From Rallus limicola (lineage: Eukaryota; Chordata; Aves; Gruiformes; Rallidae): DNA of 64,000 nt. The notes under the pieces are model-generated. The model ran no database searches and was not told where the DNA came from. It saw nothing but the letters and a program-made list of their open reading frames with translations. The stretch covers positions 22,787,015-22,851,014 of the forward strand of contig JAKCOZ010000012.1 of the NCBI GenBank assembly GCA_022605955.1. Direction: 5' to 3'. Of the stretch, positions 1 through 12,430 are shown piece after piece; the stretch's first letter is position 1, and every line of letters begins with the position of its first letter. The position numbers were made by a program, and so were the translations under genes.

Positions 1-3000
1 TAATCCCTTACCTGCTCCCAAGGATAACTGACTCCTAAGCATGAACGTTGCCTGCAGCATTTTCAGTTGGGAGGTAGCCCAGCTGCCACAGAACAAAGAT
101 CCAAACTTGCTGATAATCCAGCGATGCTGGGGTTACATTACCAATCTTGCCCACACCCTGAGTCATGTGTCTGCTGCCTCAGTTCCTTCTTTTTGCTTCC
201 CTGATGAGCACATGCATGCACTCACATGCATGTGTGCACAAACCACAGGCTGGGGGGTCCAGGAGAGCTTCCTGCATTTAGATTTATGCAGCCTAAATTC
301 CACTTAAAGGAGTTTAAGGCGTAAATACTTCTGGATACTCAGAAGCAGCTAAAATAAACCGTTGAGCTATGGACCTCAGTGGAGCTTATGCAAGAGTGTG
401 GTCACAAGGGTCTGGCTTATTGAAGGTACACTGTACATAGAGGTAGCTGCTCCCTCTAGACAACCGAAGCTGCCTATTTTTGTGTCCTCCTGTCTTGGCT
501 GCCTCTGTCCATTCTTTTTCCTTTTCTGAGGACACTGCTAGTTCCTCTGCTGCATGTTAGCCCTCTGCTCAACTTATACCCTGATGGTTGGCAAATTCCC
601 CATCCATCCATTCCTTGCCTGCCCCCAGACTCTCCCTCCGCAGATGAAAGGTCAGTCTAATTATAAATCTCACTCGGTAGAATCCACGGTGCGGCTACTT
701 CATGTTAGCTCTCCTATCTTTGTGAGCCACACGCAGTAAACCGAGGGCAGCACCAACTCGTGACAGCGTGGTGCCCAAGCCAACTGCCCTGGCGTGCAGC
801 TGGGACCTCAGGAAGGTTCCCCATCCCACTGCCGTTGGTTCTTATCACCTCTTGCTCTGGAAATTTAGTACTTTCCTCTCTTAGTATTGGGCTCTTGCTA
901 TCACAACCCTTATAACAAGGTCTTTTTAGAGTATATATTAAAAAAACCCAAACATATATTTGCTTTCCACTGCTGTTTTCAGGAATGGGCATTTGCATTT
1001 GCTTGCTTTTTCAGCATGCTGCCATGCAAATATCCAGAACGCTCTAACAGATCTCCATTCAGAGCTGCTCATGTTAGTGCCTGAGAAGCTGAGCATCCTT
1101 CACTCTGTATACAGTTCGTTCTTCTGCAAATAAAGCTGGAATTAATTCCCCAAAAGGATAAATCCTTTGCAGGTGAAAGCCTTTCAGAACTCTAAACATC
1201 TGAAAAAATTAAATCAGCAGCTTCCCTAAACATCTTAAAATCTTCAAAAAGAGTAAAGATGAAGAAGAAAAAAAAAACCCACAGAGGACAGCCAACAACC
1301 TTGAAAGAAAGCCCGTGTGGAGCGATGGAAGTGTTTGGATGGGAGGCTTCCCCAGGGTGAAGTGTTGCTTAACTGCAGGGCTGTTTGAAATGACCTGTCT
1401 GTGCTTAAGCTCCAGATTGGGTTCAGCGCTGTTCACCCAGGCATGTTCGTAGCCAACCTCAGGCAGAGCCAGCACGCTGACTGCTCAGGAACTAGGGTGG
1501 GTTTTTCTTTTCTTTTCCTTTTATTTTTGGAACAAGCTCAGAATTAGTTGTGTAATTATAGCTTAAATTATAAATGACCCACAGTGATAAGAGACATGCC
1601 TTAGCTCTCCACTGCACACGCCTGTTTGAGCTGTTTCCCTCCGGGTATTGCCCTAATGCAGGTTCTCCTCAATGTCCAGTACAGAGTTATTTGTTCATAT
1701 GACTCAGGAGTTTCAGGGAGGGTGGAATCTGGCTACTTAATATTCTCTGTGCTTTGTAAGAAAGCAGGAAAAGAAAGGGAGGAATAATTTTATTTTCCTC
1801 AGTTGCTATCAGTGCTTGGTCATATTTTATTTCTCCTTGGGAGCCCTGGTCTTTCTTTGACTTCCCCATTGCATACCTGAACTCCTTTCTTCTGGTGTAC
1901 ATGGTTTTTCTGAGGATTTTGGTCATCCCACCTGGAGAATGAAGTATAGTGGGGTCAGTGTTTCAGGTACCAGTGGGCTGAACAAGTCTGTGAAGCCAGG
2001 AGAGTGGGAATGAGGTGAGGAGGATATGATCACTTGGTCGAGACACCAAATGATGGATGTGTTTATCAGACAGTGAACTACTCTGATAGGTAAGCCAGGA
2101 ATCTCAGTTATCAAGGCAAGGAGATGGGGCAAGATTGAATCTCTCTTCATTTTGTGGAACCAGAGGCAGAAGCCTTGCTGGAAACAGGCATTTCTCCTCC
2201 CTACTCCAGAGAGTGGTTTGACAGATGAGCTTTCCTACAGAGCAGAGATCCTCCCAAGCCTTCCTGCTGCTTTCCATCTCAGCTTTTCTGACCCCGGAGG
2301 GGTTTGTCCCCCTACAATTCAAGAGCCATAGACAAAACTACGTACAAACTCCTGCTTTCTTACCCTTCTTCCTAAATTCCTCTAGCTGGGTTAATTTTGT
2401 TGTTCTTGGGTTTACTGTGGTATTTTCTCTCAAGTTTTGTGGATCCTGCAGGCCCCTTTATCTGTGATACCACCAAGGCTTTTCTATCAGGATTGCATAT
2501 ATCCAGAGCAGACATCTTCAAACACATTCTATCTACTACTACAAGGAGCAACACACCCAGATCACTGGTGGTGTTTAGACTCCCGCTGACTTGTTTGGGT
2601 GTCCCAATTCAAGGAAAATCTGCAAAAGCAAAGGCAGAGTTCCTCTTGACCTTTCCTTATCTGTAGACAGAGACATGGATCCATAAACTCAATGTTTAGT
2701 TAAAACATAACTGCTGGTACTGTGAAGTTTGCGATGAGGAAAATGAAGGAGAGATCAAAAGATTTGCGTTTTTTTGTGGATTTAATTTTCTTCCTCATCT
2801 TTGCACTTTGGCCATAAACACTGCTGTTCCCCCTCTGCCCTCCCGTTCCATATGCTGAAGATTAAGTTGGGAAATACTTTCAGAAGAGACGTGAGTATAC
2901 AGAAGGAGTATTAGACTGTGACCTTAGAGCTGCTTTTGAAGATTTTGAAGGCTGCATGGCAAATGTTCTCAGTATTTCCAAATTCTCAGAAGAAGAAAAA

Positions 3001-6000
3001 ATAAAGGAGATTCATAGATTGCTCTTCATTAATTTAAGTGTGCTAACTAATTGGCCACATGTATGTTTATTCCCCTCCCTCTCCTGCATGCACACACAGA
3101 GCAAAGCCAACACATATATTCCAAGAGGCCTGAAAAGAGATAATGGACCCACAGTATTGCCTCAATAGCTACTGGCATGGAACGAAAAGTAAACAGCAAA
3201 ACAGGAAAAGGAAAGCTAAAACTAGATTAAACAGATTGCTGTATTCAAGAGAGTGCAGTCATCTGGGAACTTTGGGGAAAAAAATAAAAAGAAAAAGAGA
3301 GAGTTGAAAGGAAAAGTTAAAACAAATAGCATACAGTCCTCTCTTGTATTTTTGAAAGTTCCACACCAGCTGTGTGGTGAAATGCCTCTAACAAACCAGC
3401 ACGCAGTGTAAAACTTCGATGGACAGAATTAACCTTTCATTCACTAAGGTAAGCAAAAGATCAGATTATTCCTCATCGCTGGAATTCAAATTAGGCCCAG
3501 AGTGTTTGACAGGAGCTGTGAGGAAGATGTCAGGGATCCAAAAGAGGAGCTTGTCTCAGTTACAGAGGGGGGAAAAAAGAAATATGTCATTTCTCAGGAT
3601 AAAGACATGCTACCAGTAGAAATTTATGCTGGACATACGTAAGAGAATATGGCTTTAATTATCTGTAAGAAAAGATGCACAAAAATCAAGGTGATTTAAA
3701 AACCTGGCCTATCACCAAAGCCAGCTAGATCTCTCGCTGTTTCTATCATTTGAAGCCAAAATCTCCTACTGAAGACTCTAGTCCTTTTTAATCCTGATTT
3801 GGATTTGAACTTGAAGCCTAGGTCCTAGAATAAATCAAACCCAGATCTTAACACGTTCTTTCCAGACTATTTCTGATAACACAACCTCTATAGAAATAAC
3901 CTGGCTTTGCTTCTGTAGCGATTTCCAAGAGCTACAACCAGGAATTCTGCTACTTTCCTGGCTGACTTTACAAACATACCTCTACAGGTTAGCTGATTGA
4001 GCAGAAAACGAACCCCTCCAAACCCTACTCTCCATCACCACTTAATTTTTATATTTGGAAATACGAAAACTGCCTTAGAATAAAGACTCTATTGGGACAA
4101 CCCATCACATGGGTTAGAGAATACTTTTCCCTCTTGTCTGAGGGTAATCAAATCGCTGGCAGTATTTCTGAGTTCTGCTGCAGCCCCATAAACTGAAAGA
4201 GCTTTTTGGACTAAAATGTGTTGCCCAGTGGGCAGAAGGCACAGAACAAGACTCTTCCACTAAGTTCTCCTATTGTCCTACCAAGATTATGATGTTTGGG
4301 CAAGTGCTGTCTTTTTGATGGAGACTGCAACACAGGACACTTCCTCCTTCATCATGCAGTTTTCTGGCCAGGAAAATCCCTTTTCTTTTTATTAGACCAG
4401 CTTGGGCTAGTGAATCCCACCCTCACATGCAAGTGCTTACAACTGAATTTTTTCAAGAGCAAGATGCCTCTCCAGTGTTCAAACTCAGGCAGCTAAACCT
4501 ACATTTCCAATTATTTTTACATAAGACATTACTTTTAGTTTATCCTTCACCAGCCTTGTGCAGCAAGCACTTGTCTGACCTGTTCCTAAATATTAGTGGC
4601 ATTTCAGTTTCCAGGCAATGGACATCCAGATAGAACTGGAGACTACAGTTTTGAGTGAAAGACGTTATATTGAAGCACAAATGGAACCTGGAAGACAGGG
4701 ATGGTGCTGCTGCCGTGTCAGCATCAAGGAAAAGGGGGTACTCACAGAGGTCACCACTTCTGCCAACAAGCCAGTCTTTAGGGAGCAAAACATTCCTTAC
4801 ATAAAAAGAGCTTTTGATGCATCTTTGAGTGATTTGAGGGCTGAAAGCCATTTACAGTGTAACAGCTGATGGAAGATGCTAGTGAAGCAGAAGGTGGAAT
4901 TTAAAACTCCCACGGAGCTCAGAGTTACTGTGAAGGGGGAGCAAGACCTCTCCCTACACCAAGAGCACCTGCACTCCTGTGGATACCTCAGGCTTATATT
5001 ACCCCTGGCTGCATTGAATCAAGTCTTGCTTGGGTGCCCTCCAAGGCAAGGTCATCGCTAGGGTGGTTTGTGCTGCAGATCTCTGAACTGTTTCTGACCT
5101 GTAAATGAGCAGGGGTCTCAAGTTCTAGGCCAGCCACGTAACCTTCATCAGTACAAATATTTGTCCTGAAAAGTAGAGAACGTTTTGGAGAAGCTGCACA
5201 TTATAAGGGTACACATGGTATTTCCACTTGGATGAGCCGTAGATACAGAGATCATTTCACAGACCTGGAAGTGTCCTGACAAGATAGGAAGCCACAACAA
5301 AACAAGGGAGGGCTTATGTATAGGAATCGGGCAGCAGCTCCCACTCACCATTTCATTTTGCTGAGGATTCCAGGTACCAGCAACATAGAAACAAAACAAA
5401 GCTATAAAGCCCTGAGATGTAATGCTTATTCCTCAAATATGGGCCTTTGTGCTCACAGGTAATGCAGGAACTGTGCCTATTTTAGCAGCCACATCAAAGG
5501 GTGAGTTCACAGCTGGACTTGCCCCTTTCTTCCATCTGCTCCCGCTGGTGCCAGATGGGTTTTCAGCCCTGGTTCCTGCATTCTCCTGCATTCCCCACCC
5601 AGAAACACTTCAAGATCTGAAAGTCTAGGAGAAACAGCCTTCAGCTGCAACCCCTGCACCCAGAGGAATGCAGGTGGGAGACAGCAGTCTGTAGTTACTT
5701 CAAGGACTGCAAATAGAGGGGGAAAAAAAGTACTCCAGGAGATGAAGCCCTGGTCCAAATGGAATCAGAAGGAATGTAGCTGTTTACATGAATGGAGCCA
5801 GGATTACCCCTCTAGCCAAGATGATAAGACCCTGAAGTTTATCTATACATTTACTCTTGTTTTCTGCCAGCAATAAACACAGTAAAAAAGATAAAGATGT
5901 ATCAAAGCAGCTGACTCTGCTACAAAGGACGTTTCTCCTAGCTTCAGGCCATGGGATTATCTTGCACAAAGCAATAAGTATGAAAGCCACTGTGCAAACA

Positions 6001-7349
6001 GGACACACCGTTGTTTGTTTTGTCATCTCACAGCGAATCACAGCCCTGTCAAATCCCTGAGCAGGTAGTGTGGAAAGCACCGCGCTGGCTGTGGAAGGTA
6101 ATGGCTGCTCGACTGGAGAGCCACGTTAAACAACCCAAGCCACGGGGTTTGTGCATCCTCATTCTGGACTTCTCAACTCCCCTGCTCTTGAGGATGAACA
6201 TGGATTATGGGCAAGAGCTGCTCTGAATGCAGACTTTGACTCGGTTACGATGCCATATGTAACGCTGCCATAGCTTTGATATACTGTCTCTCCCTGCTGC
6301 AGCAAAGGAAGAGGGCCTATCACAGAGGTATGCAACTCACTGCTTATGAGAATGTAGAGGCACAGCGTCCATTGGTTAGAGGCTTGCTTTTACCTGGGAT
6401 CATGTAGGAATCCTAGAGAAGTGACCGTTTAACTTCAACCAGCCATTGACAATTTAGTGGTCCAAGAGAGTCGTCACAAGGAGAAGGACATCAGACCTGA
6501 GGAACCCACAACAATTTGTGCTGCTGAGGGTACTGCCTTTCCAGCAAAGCTGGCAGCTCACTCATCTGCACCGTGCAGCCCAAGCTTGGGCACATTGATG
6601 CCCTCAGGAGTTTGAACCCAGACATGACACCAGACTGCACAGCAGAATTCTGGCAAGGGGCAGCTGGCAACAGCAGGGCCAGGAAGAACAGAAGAGAGGC
6701 TTGAGATTGCAGCCAATTTTCCATCACAAGTATGGCATACAGGCCATTGACTATTGGTCTGGTGCTTGTTTTCTAGAAGGATGCTGACACAGGGGTTCCT
6801 CACACTTTTTGTCCCCACAAAACACTGGCAGCTAAGGCTTTTTGAAAGCTTCCCCCATATCAGGAGATTTAACCACATTTGATTGGCTTCCAGTTCTGAT
6901 TTTTGCTTGTTGCAAACACCACAGTTTCAAAGGCACCAAGAAAAATGTTTACTGAGTGACCAGAGGCTAAGAGGGCATCAGCTTTCCTGGTCCTGATGGA
7001 CATGACAGGTTGCAAGGTTCTTTCTTCCCATCACGTGGCCTGACACAAAAGGAAGAGAATTATACAGCTCTCCTCCTCCCCAACATCCTCCTGAAGACCT
7101 CTCCTGTGAGCACAGCACACCGGACACAGCCCATGTGTCAGCAGGACCTTGTTTCCTTTCTCCTCCTTGCAGTGAATAATTTCCAGCTTGTACCAGACAG
7201 CAGTAACTAAATGGAAATTTTTAACTCTGTTTTTCCACCACCAGTAATGTAAGGTTTAGTCACATATGCCCCAGTCATTCAGCACCCCAAAATTGGCACC
7301 TGAAATTGTATTGCAAGTTCAGGGCTGCTGTCATCAGCATTGTCATCAG
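1..7349. other. Unique non-coding stretch, no gene seen
   Basis: About 7.3 kb without a recognisable repeat or exon. Open frames here are at most about 106 codons, occur on both strands and resemble no family I know. Short A-rich runs occur near 1265-1281 and 3281-3320. The one notable local signal is the pair of inverted octamers at 991-1031, listed separately. It is probably intergenic or intronic sequence. Confidence 0.6.
991..1031. promoter_or_regulatory. Inverted pair of perfect octamer (POU/OCT) motifs
   Basis: ATTTGCAT at 991-998 and its reverse complement ATGCAAAT at 1024-1031 face each other 25 bases apart. The octamer is the classical binding site of POU-domain factors such as OCT1/OCT2. 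A single octamer is expected about twice by chance in a window this size, so the close inverted pairing is the only unusual part. There is no promoter context or CpG enrichment nearby. Function is inferred from the motif alone. Confidence 0.3.
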
Positions 7350-7655
7350 AAAGTTGGGGAAGAACTGTTCATGAGGGCACATAGCCTTAGGACAAGAGGT
7401 AATGGTTTTAAACTAGAAAAGGGGAGATTTAGGTTGGATATTAGGAAAAACAAATCTTCAATATGAGGATTGTAGATCACTGGCACAGGTTGCCCAGAGA
7501 GGCAGTGGAGGCCCCATTCCTGGAGATATTCCAGGTCAGGCTTGATGGGGCTCTGAGCGACCTGATCTAGTGAAGATGTCCCTGCTCACTGCAGGGAGGT
7601 TGGACTAGATGACCTTTAAAGGTCCCTTCCAAACTAACACATCCTATGAGTCTAT
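7350..7655 (+). mobile_element. CR1 LINE fragment, sense, with 3' end
   Basis: A 5'-truncated CR1 copy in plus orientation. The left part encodes the conserved tail of the CR1 reverse-transcriptase ORF (RTRGNGFKLEKGRFRLDIRK-like, about 7395-7455). It then runs through 'ggttgcccagagaggcagtgg' and 'ggttggactagatgacc' into the CR1 3' end, finishing with 'cctatgagtctat', a decayed form of the ATTCTATG-type tail. It is one of only two sense-oriented CR1 copies here. It belongs to the older type carrying 'gacctttaaaggtcccttcc' and has diverged enough to have lost the frame. The left boundary is approximate. Confidence 0.9.
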
Positions 7656-10350
7656 CCCCTCACTTCATTAGGATCAGGAGCAGCTGAGCCTGTGGAAGCA
7701 AGGTCTGCTTCAGTTCTTGGGCCAGTTACTTTCCTTGCTGTTATGGCTGTGAAGCCAGGCATCAGCATGTACATCAGCCCACTTGTGTCTTGCAGAGTCT
7801 GCTAGACAAGCTCCCAACAGAGGTGTGAACTTCCCCAATTAATCTTAACGAAGTGTTAACTTCAAAGCTGAGCTGCAGCCCTTTATAGGTTAACGGAACC
7901 CTGCAGAAAAAGCCTCCCAGCTCGACTCGTTAAAAAAACAGCTCCAAGGGGACAGAATTGGTCAAGTTTGGGGGTTATTCTGGGATCTGGAAAATATCCC
8001 ACTTCACTGGCAGCCTTTGCTCATGCACCACTTCCATCGCAGCTGCATTGTTAGGAGACCAAAGGGTCAGGCAGCCAGACTGGAAAAACTGTGCAGTGAG
8101 TGCATGCTAAAAATAACACTGGAATGGAGCAGATGGAGGGAGATAGAGAGGCCCAGATGATGGAGGTGGTAAGGAGCTGTGTAAGCTTATTGAGCCAGTG
8201 ATGACCTTGCTCACACTGTCTCCAGCCTTATTCAGGTCAGTGAAGTTCAGAGCCAAATTCAAGTACTGGGCACAGATTTATGTATTCCCACAGGCCTGTT
8301 ACCCTGAGTTGCAGGTCTTTCACCCTGAAAACAAGCAAGCATGTGCTTCAAATTGGTCTGCAGATGCTTGTAGCATTACTCTTAGCTTTGCTAGCACTTC
8401 CAGCCACCACTGTGTTAGTGCAGTTTGGAAGCATGAATCCACATCACAGAACCTATATATAGGGCTTGGAACAAGTCCTTCATTTGCAAGGGTCATTAAC
8501 TGCATTTTCTTGATACAATGCCATAGAAGCAGAGCCTTTGTGAGGAAGTCTCCTTTGAGCTCCCTGCCTGGTCTGCAGCCAAGAAGCCCACCTAAGAACT
8601 GGGGAGGAGGATGCAACTTGGAGACTCAGGCTAGGACCTGTCAGGACATAGTCACTTCCTACTCCCAACATGAACTGGTTGATCTTTGTGCTCATTTGTT
8701 ACCTGAAACTAGTGTTTCAAGAGCTACACTAGAGCTGGTGTAGTTCCTGGGGGACTATATAAAAAGACCAGCAGCATGTTCCTTGGGGTAAGTGCCACCA
8801 GATCAGCCTTACCCAACTCCCATTCAGGTGCTCCAGCAAGTGAAAACTCAGGTAACTCATTTTTGCCCATCCAAGGCAGCAGGGAAAGCATCACCTCTGA
8901 AGCAGCATGGATCAGTCTGATACAGCCTAAGGAGGCAAAGCCCTGTGCTGAGCAATGCAGATCACATTCCGGATATGAGAACTTGATGTAAGAGGAAGAT
9001 CCTTCCTGGAACTTCACTCCAGCCTCCCTTGAAGACTTCTGACTCAGCAGATTATTAATTGCCAGAACATGCCTACATCTGCCTGTGTAAGCATTAAAAA
9101 TATATAAAAAAGGAGAGGTTAAATTAATTATTCCTATTTTGAGGAGTTTGGGAGTAACTCTGTGTTGCTATGGATGCTATTTTGTTTATAGCAATGTTTT
9201 TTCCCTCATTATTAGCCACTGTTAGCTAGCAAGAAAAACAGAGGGTCATTTCCAGCTCTGTAACAGGTCTCTGACCTCTGAGGTACTGCCAGGTAGTAGT
9301 GGGGCATGGCACTGGAAGCCTTAGCTTGGCTGAGAGATGCATTTCAATCAGATGGTGCAGGGTCTGATCAAACAAGCAACCATTCTTCCAGCTCCACAAG
9401 ATTTTCAGCAGAACATGTCAAAGCTAGCCATGCTCACCAGGGTCAGGAAGCAGTTATTTTCACATCAGTTATTTCATGGCAGTGGTTACTATGTGTTCTC
9501 CTCTCTCTGAGGTGTCTCATTAGAGGGAGAAGGCTAATGGGCTGAGCTTGGCAACAGCAGACTCAGTCAATAGTGGAGCAGGGGGAGATCTCCCACCCCA
9601 TTTAGGAGTTACTTTAACTTACACAGTTATAAGGTGACTAGGGGGGAAAAAAGGGTCTTCCAGCAGCTTCCAGCTGAGAGATCTGTTGAGCTGCTGTGAC
9701 ACTGCTCAGTCATGAAAATAAATCAACAGCTGCCAGCAAAATTTTGTACATCAGGCAGACTATTTCTTCCATTGGAAGGGGCAGCTAGTAGATGTTTACT
9801 AAGACACATGAGGTGCCAGAGCTCTACGAGGTGCCTGCTTGTTCTGTCCTGGCAGGGAACTATTGTTTTCTTGGTGGGACCAACACTGCTGACTACTAAC
9901 CCATCTCCCCTCACTTCCCCACCAACGTGGGTGTGCAGGGAGAGTGGGTTAGGCTGCACAGGTTACACTGCCACTCTTCACCCTGTAAGCACAAGCTCTG
10001 GAAGGAGCTAAGCACACAGCAGCTCTCAAAACAATTGCTTTTCCAGCCAACTCAGTGTCCAACTTGAGGCTCTTCTGGGCTGGGCTGCACTCCCCAAAAC
10101 CTGATCTTAGTCTATATACAGAAACACAACAGAATAGCTGCACTTGAGCTTGATTTGTCAGATCTAGTCTTTAACCTTTTTAGTTTTAATTGCATACCTG
10201 GTACCTTCTTCACTTAGAAGACTTCAGAGACCAGAAACCAATTCACTACCAAAAATAATTATTCTACTTTTACAGACCAATTATTAGTGTTTAGAAACTT
10301 TGTGCTAAATCATTTTCACTTACATGGTAACACTAGAAAGGAGCAAAGCA
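7656..10350. other. Unique non-coding stretch with a TATA-like motif
   Basis: No gene recognised. A 181-codon plus-strand frame at 8198-8743 has no recognisable domain and overlaps comparable frames on the other strand, so I take it as chance. A strong TATA-like element at 8757-8767 and a TGACTCAGCA (AP-1/half-MARE) at 9040-9049 are the only motifs I would note. Confidence 0.5.
8757..8767 (+). promoter_or_regulatory. TATA-box-like motif TATATAAAAAG
   Basis: The 11-mer matches the TATA consensus TATAWAWR well. A start site would fall near 8787, which coincides with a donor-like GTAAGT at 8788-8793, so a normal first exon does not fit. There is no CpG enrichment. It could be a decayed LTR promoter or chance AT-rich sequence. 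Confidence 0.2.
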
Positions 10351-10450
10351 CCACAGAATCAGAATTGTAGGGGTTGGAAGGGACCTCAAGAGATCATTGA
10401 GTCTAAGCCATCACAACAGAGCAGCCCTACTGAATAGAGGTCTACAAGGG
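10351..10450 (-). mobile_element. CR1 LINE 3' end fragment, antisense
   Basis: A short minus-strand CR1 3' terminus. It begins with a decayed tail (cacagaatcagaattg), continues through the typical 'taggggttggaagggacctc' and 'agagatcattgagtc', then decays beyond recognition after about 10,430. Only the last 100 bases or so of the element are present, as in a severely 5'-truncated insertion. The right boundary is uncertain. Confidence 0.85.
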
Positions 10451-11966
10451 TTCAAGGAAAGGCTTGAGAACAGCAAAATCCTTTGACAGAGGCACCAATT
10501 CTGATTCACTGAGCTGCAAATGGTCCAATATTAAAGGAATGGTGCAGAGAAATATCACTTCACCATCAACCTATACCCACTCAAGTCCTCTTACACTCTT
10601 TCATCAACATTTGCTTTTAGCTACTTACCAGGGCCTATGTGTCCTTAAGGGATGGACACCAAGAGGACCTCTCCAGCCACAGACCAGTTAGTACCTGAGC
10701 AAGGTGAGTAGGGCCATTTCAAGCAGAACTCCAGAGCATTCAGCAATACCACAGTGATAGGTTCAAGACCAAGAATTTAGCCCATGTGTCAGGACTATAA
10801 TCAGGGCCAGAGGCTTCCTGGTAGGTCCATAGCAGCAAGACAGGATCACAGGAAAGTTAGGAGACCAGTCTACAAGTTGAGGTCTGTACCACTGAGCTAT
10901 ACAAACACTGAGAAGCATTTCCAAACTGGATACCATCACCTCCCCAACACAGCTCAGGGAGGAGCTAATGGCCCTCAGGCTGAGCTTAAATAGAGCTGTT
11001 TGGGCCATGGGTGTGGGTGGAGGTCCCAGGTGAGGCTGATTAGGGCCAACAAGGCTTACTGACGCTCTCCCAGCCTAACACCACTGCTGGAGAGCAGGAT
11101 CTGTGGTCTTACCCTGAGCTGGTTTCCTATGTCACCTCTGAATATGTACATTAACAACTTGCTGGGAGTGTGAAGCATCAGCCTCACCAGCTACTTCAAC
11201 TGAGGGACAATAACATGGTGAGAATATTAATATTTAAGCAAATGAGGGCCCAGCCCTTAAGATGAATACCAAGGTCAAGAGATTGCAATCCTAGCACCTT
11301 TGGACAGGAGCAAATCACTAATTGGCACTTTGCACAGGTCTGCTTATTCATGCTTCTGAAGTACAAAAAGATTTATGCCTTGAATCAAGTTGTGCTGTGC
11401 AGTGTTTACCCCTCCTGAGCCAGCAAAGTTCTGAGACCCAGTACCTTTTCCCTTTAATCCTACTGATACATTTCATGGTATAGCAAAAGAGACAGGAAAA
11501 TATGACCTTTAACATCCAGATTCATGGAAAGGAGTCCAAGTTGCCTGTCAAGGTACAAATGATGTATTATATTCATGGTTTTAGCCTCCCATCCTGTGGC
11601 CTAGATTCTGACAGACTATGGAAAGCCAGTCTCAACGTGAATCATGAACAGCCACATGAATCTTTCCCCTCTCATCTCTGGTCACACAGAATATTCTTGG
11701 TGGGGATGACAATGACAACATTTGTGGGAAAATAACAGCAGTTATATCATTAACATGTTAAGCTGCTGAAAATAAGAATACCAACACCAAAGTATCCATT
11801 CTCTCTTATGATAAATTCACTAAGGTTGTTTAGCCATGGGAGCCTACAGTCCTGTGCTTAATAATTTTACACACTGAAATCTTATGACTCCAATTAAAAG
11901 CATTTTTTAAAAATCCATACTTCCTTCATGCTTTTATGTCATGTCTTTGTTTTGAATATTACCTCT
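10451..11966. other. Non-coding stretch containing one unnamed repeat copy
   Basis: No exon recognised; the longest open frame is about 81 codons. It contains the copy of the unnamed LTR-like repeat at about 10,981-11,050 (separate entry). The rest appears unique. Confidence 0.5.
10981..11050 (-). repeat. Unnamed interspersed repeat, copy 1 (LTR-like)
   Basis: Read on the minus strand, this segment closely matches 22,325-22,395 on the plus strand. Shared blocks in order are TGGCCCT, CAGCCTCACCTGG, a CACCCACACCC box, CATGG and CTATTTAAGCTCA, which contains a TATA-like TATTTAAG. Two dispersed copies in opposite orientation indicate an interspersed repeat rather than local duplication. A TATA-like box next to GC-richer sequence is reminiscent of an LTR promoter, but I see no terminal TG...CA pair, primer-binding site or internal retroviral sequence. 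Limits beyond the shared 70 bases are unknown. Confidence 0.55.
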
Positions 11967-12430
11967 ACAGAATCACAGAATCACAGAACTGTAGGGGTTG
12001 GAAGGGACCTCCAGAGATCATCAAGTCCAACCTCCTGCCAAAGCAGGGTCCCTAGGACAGGTAGCACAGGTCGGCCTCCAGACAGATGAATATCTCCAGA
12101 GAAGACTCCACAACACCCCTGGGCAGCCTGTCCCAGGGCTCCCTCACCCTCACTGCATAAAAAACTTCTTCTGCACGTGGGTGTGGAACTTCCTATACTC
12201 CAAATTGCAGCCATTACCCCTTGTCCTGTCCCCACAGACACTGAAAAGGGGCTGCCCATTTCCCCCCGCATCCCATGCTTAAGATATTTATAAACATTAA
12301 TAAGATCCTCTCTTAGCCTTCTTATCTCAAGGCTGAACAGCCCCAGCTGACTCAGCCTCTCCTCATAGGAGAGATGCCCTTAATCATCTTTGTAGCCCTT
12401 CTCTGGACTCTCTCCAGGAGATCCCTGTCT
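11967..12430 (-). mobile_element. CR1 LINE fragment, antisense, with 3' tail
   Basis: A well-preserved minus-strand CR1 3' portion of about 460 bases. From the left it shows the tandem tail (acagaatcacagaatcacag), the 3' UTR segment with 'ggttggaagggacctccaga', and the antisense of the reverse-transcriptase C-terminal region ('cccttgtcctgtccccacag'). It ends with the antisense of 'ggagagagtccagagaaggg'. The 96-codon minus-strand frame over 11,981-12,271 is a relic of the element, not a gene. Small indels break the frame. The copy also carries a GCTGACTCAGC palindrome (separate entry). Confidence 0.95.
12346..12356. promoter_or_regulatory. MARE/AP-1-like palindrome inside CR1
   Basis: GCTGACTCAGC is a perfect 11-base palindrome about the AP-1 core TGACTCA. 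It equals the central 11 bases of the T-MARE consensus bound by small-Maf heterodimers (NF-E2, NRF2, BACH). The outer bases are A and C rather than T and A. It sits in the CR1 copy where related copies read more like 'agct(c/t)(c/t)ctcagcc', so it may have arisen by mutation of the transposon. Activity is inference only. Confidence 0.35.

Noticed and set aside
8198..8743. 181-codon plus-strand open frame
   Set aside because: No domain; overlapped by several other frames; no splice or promoter context that supports it.
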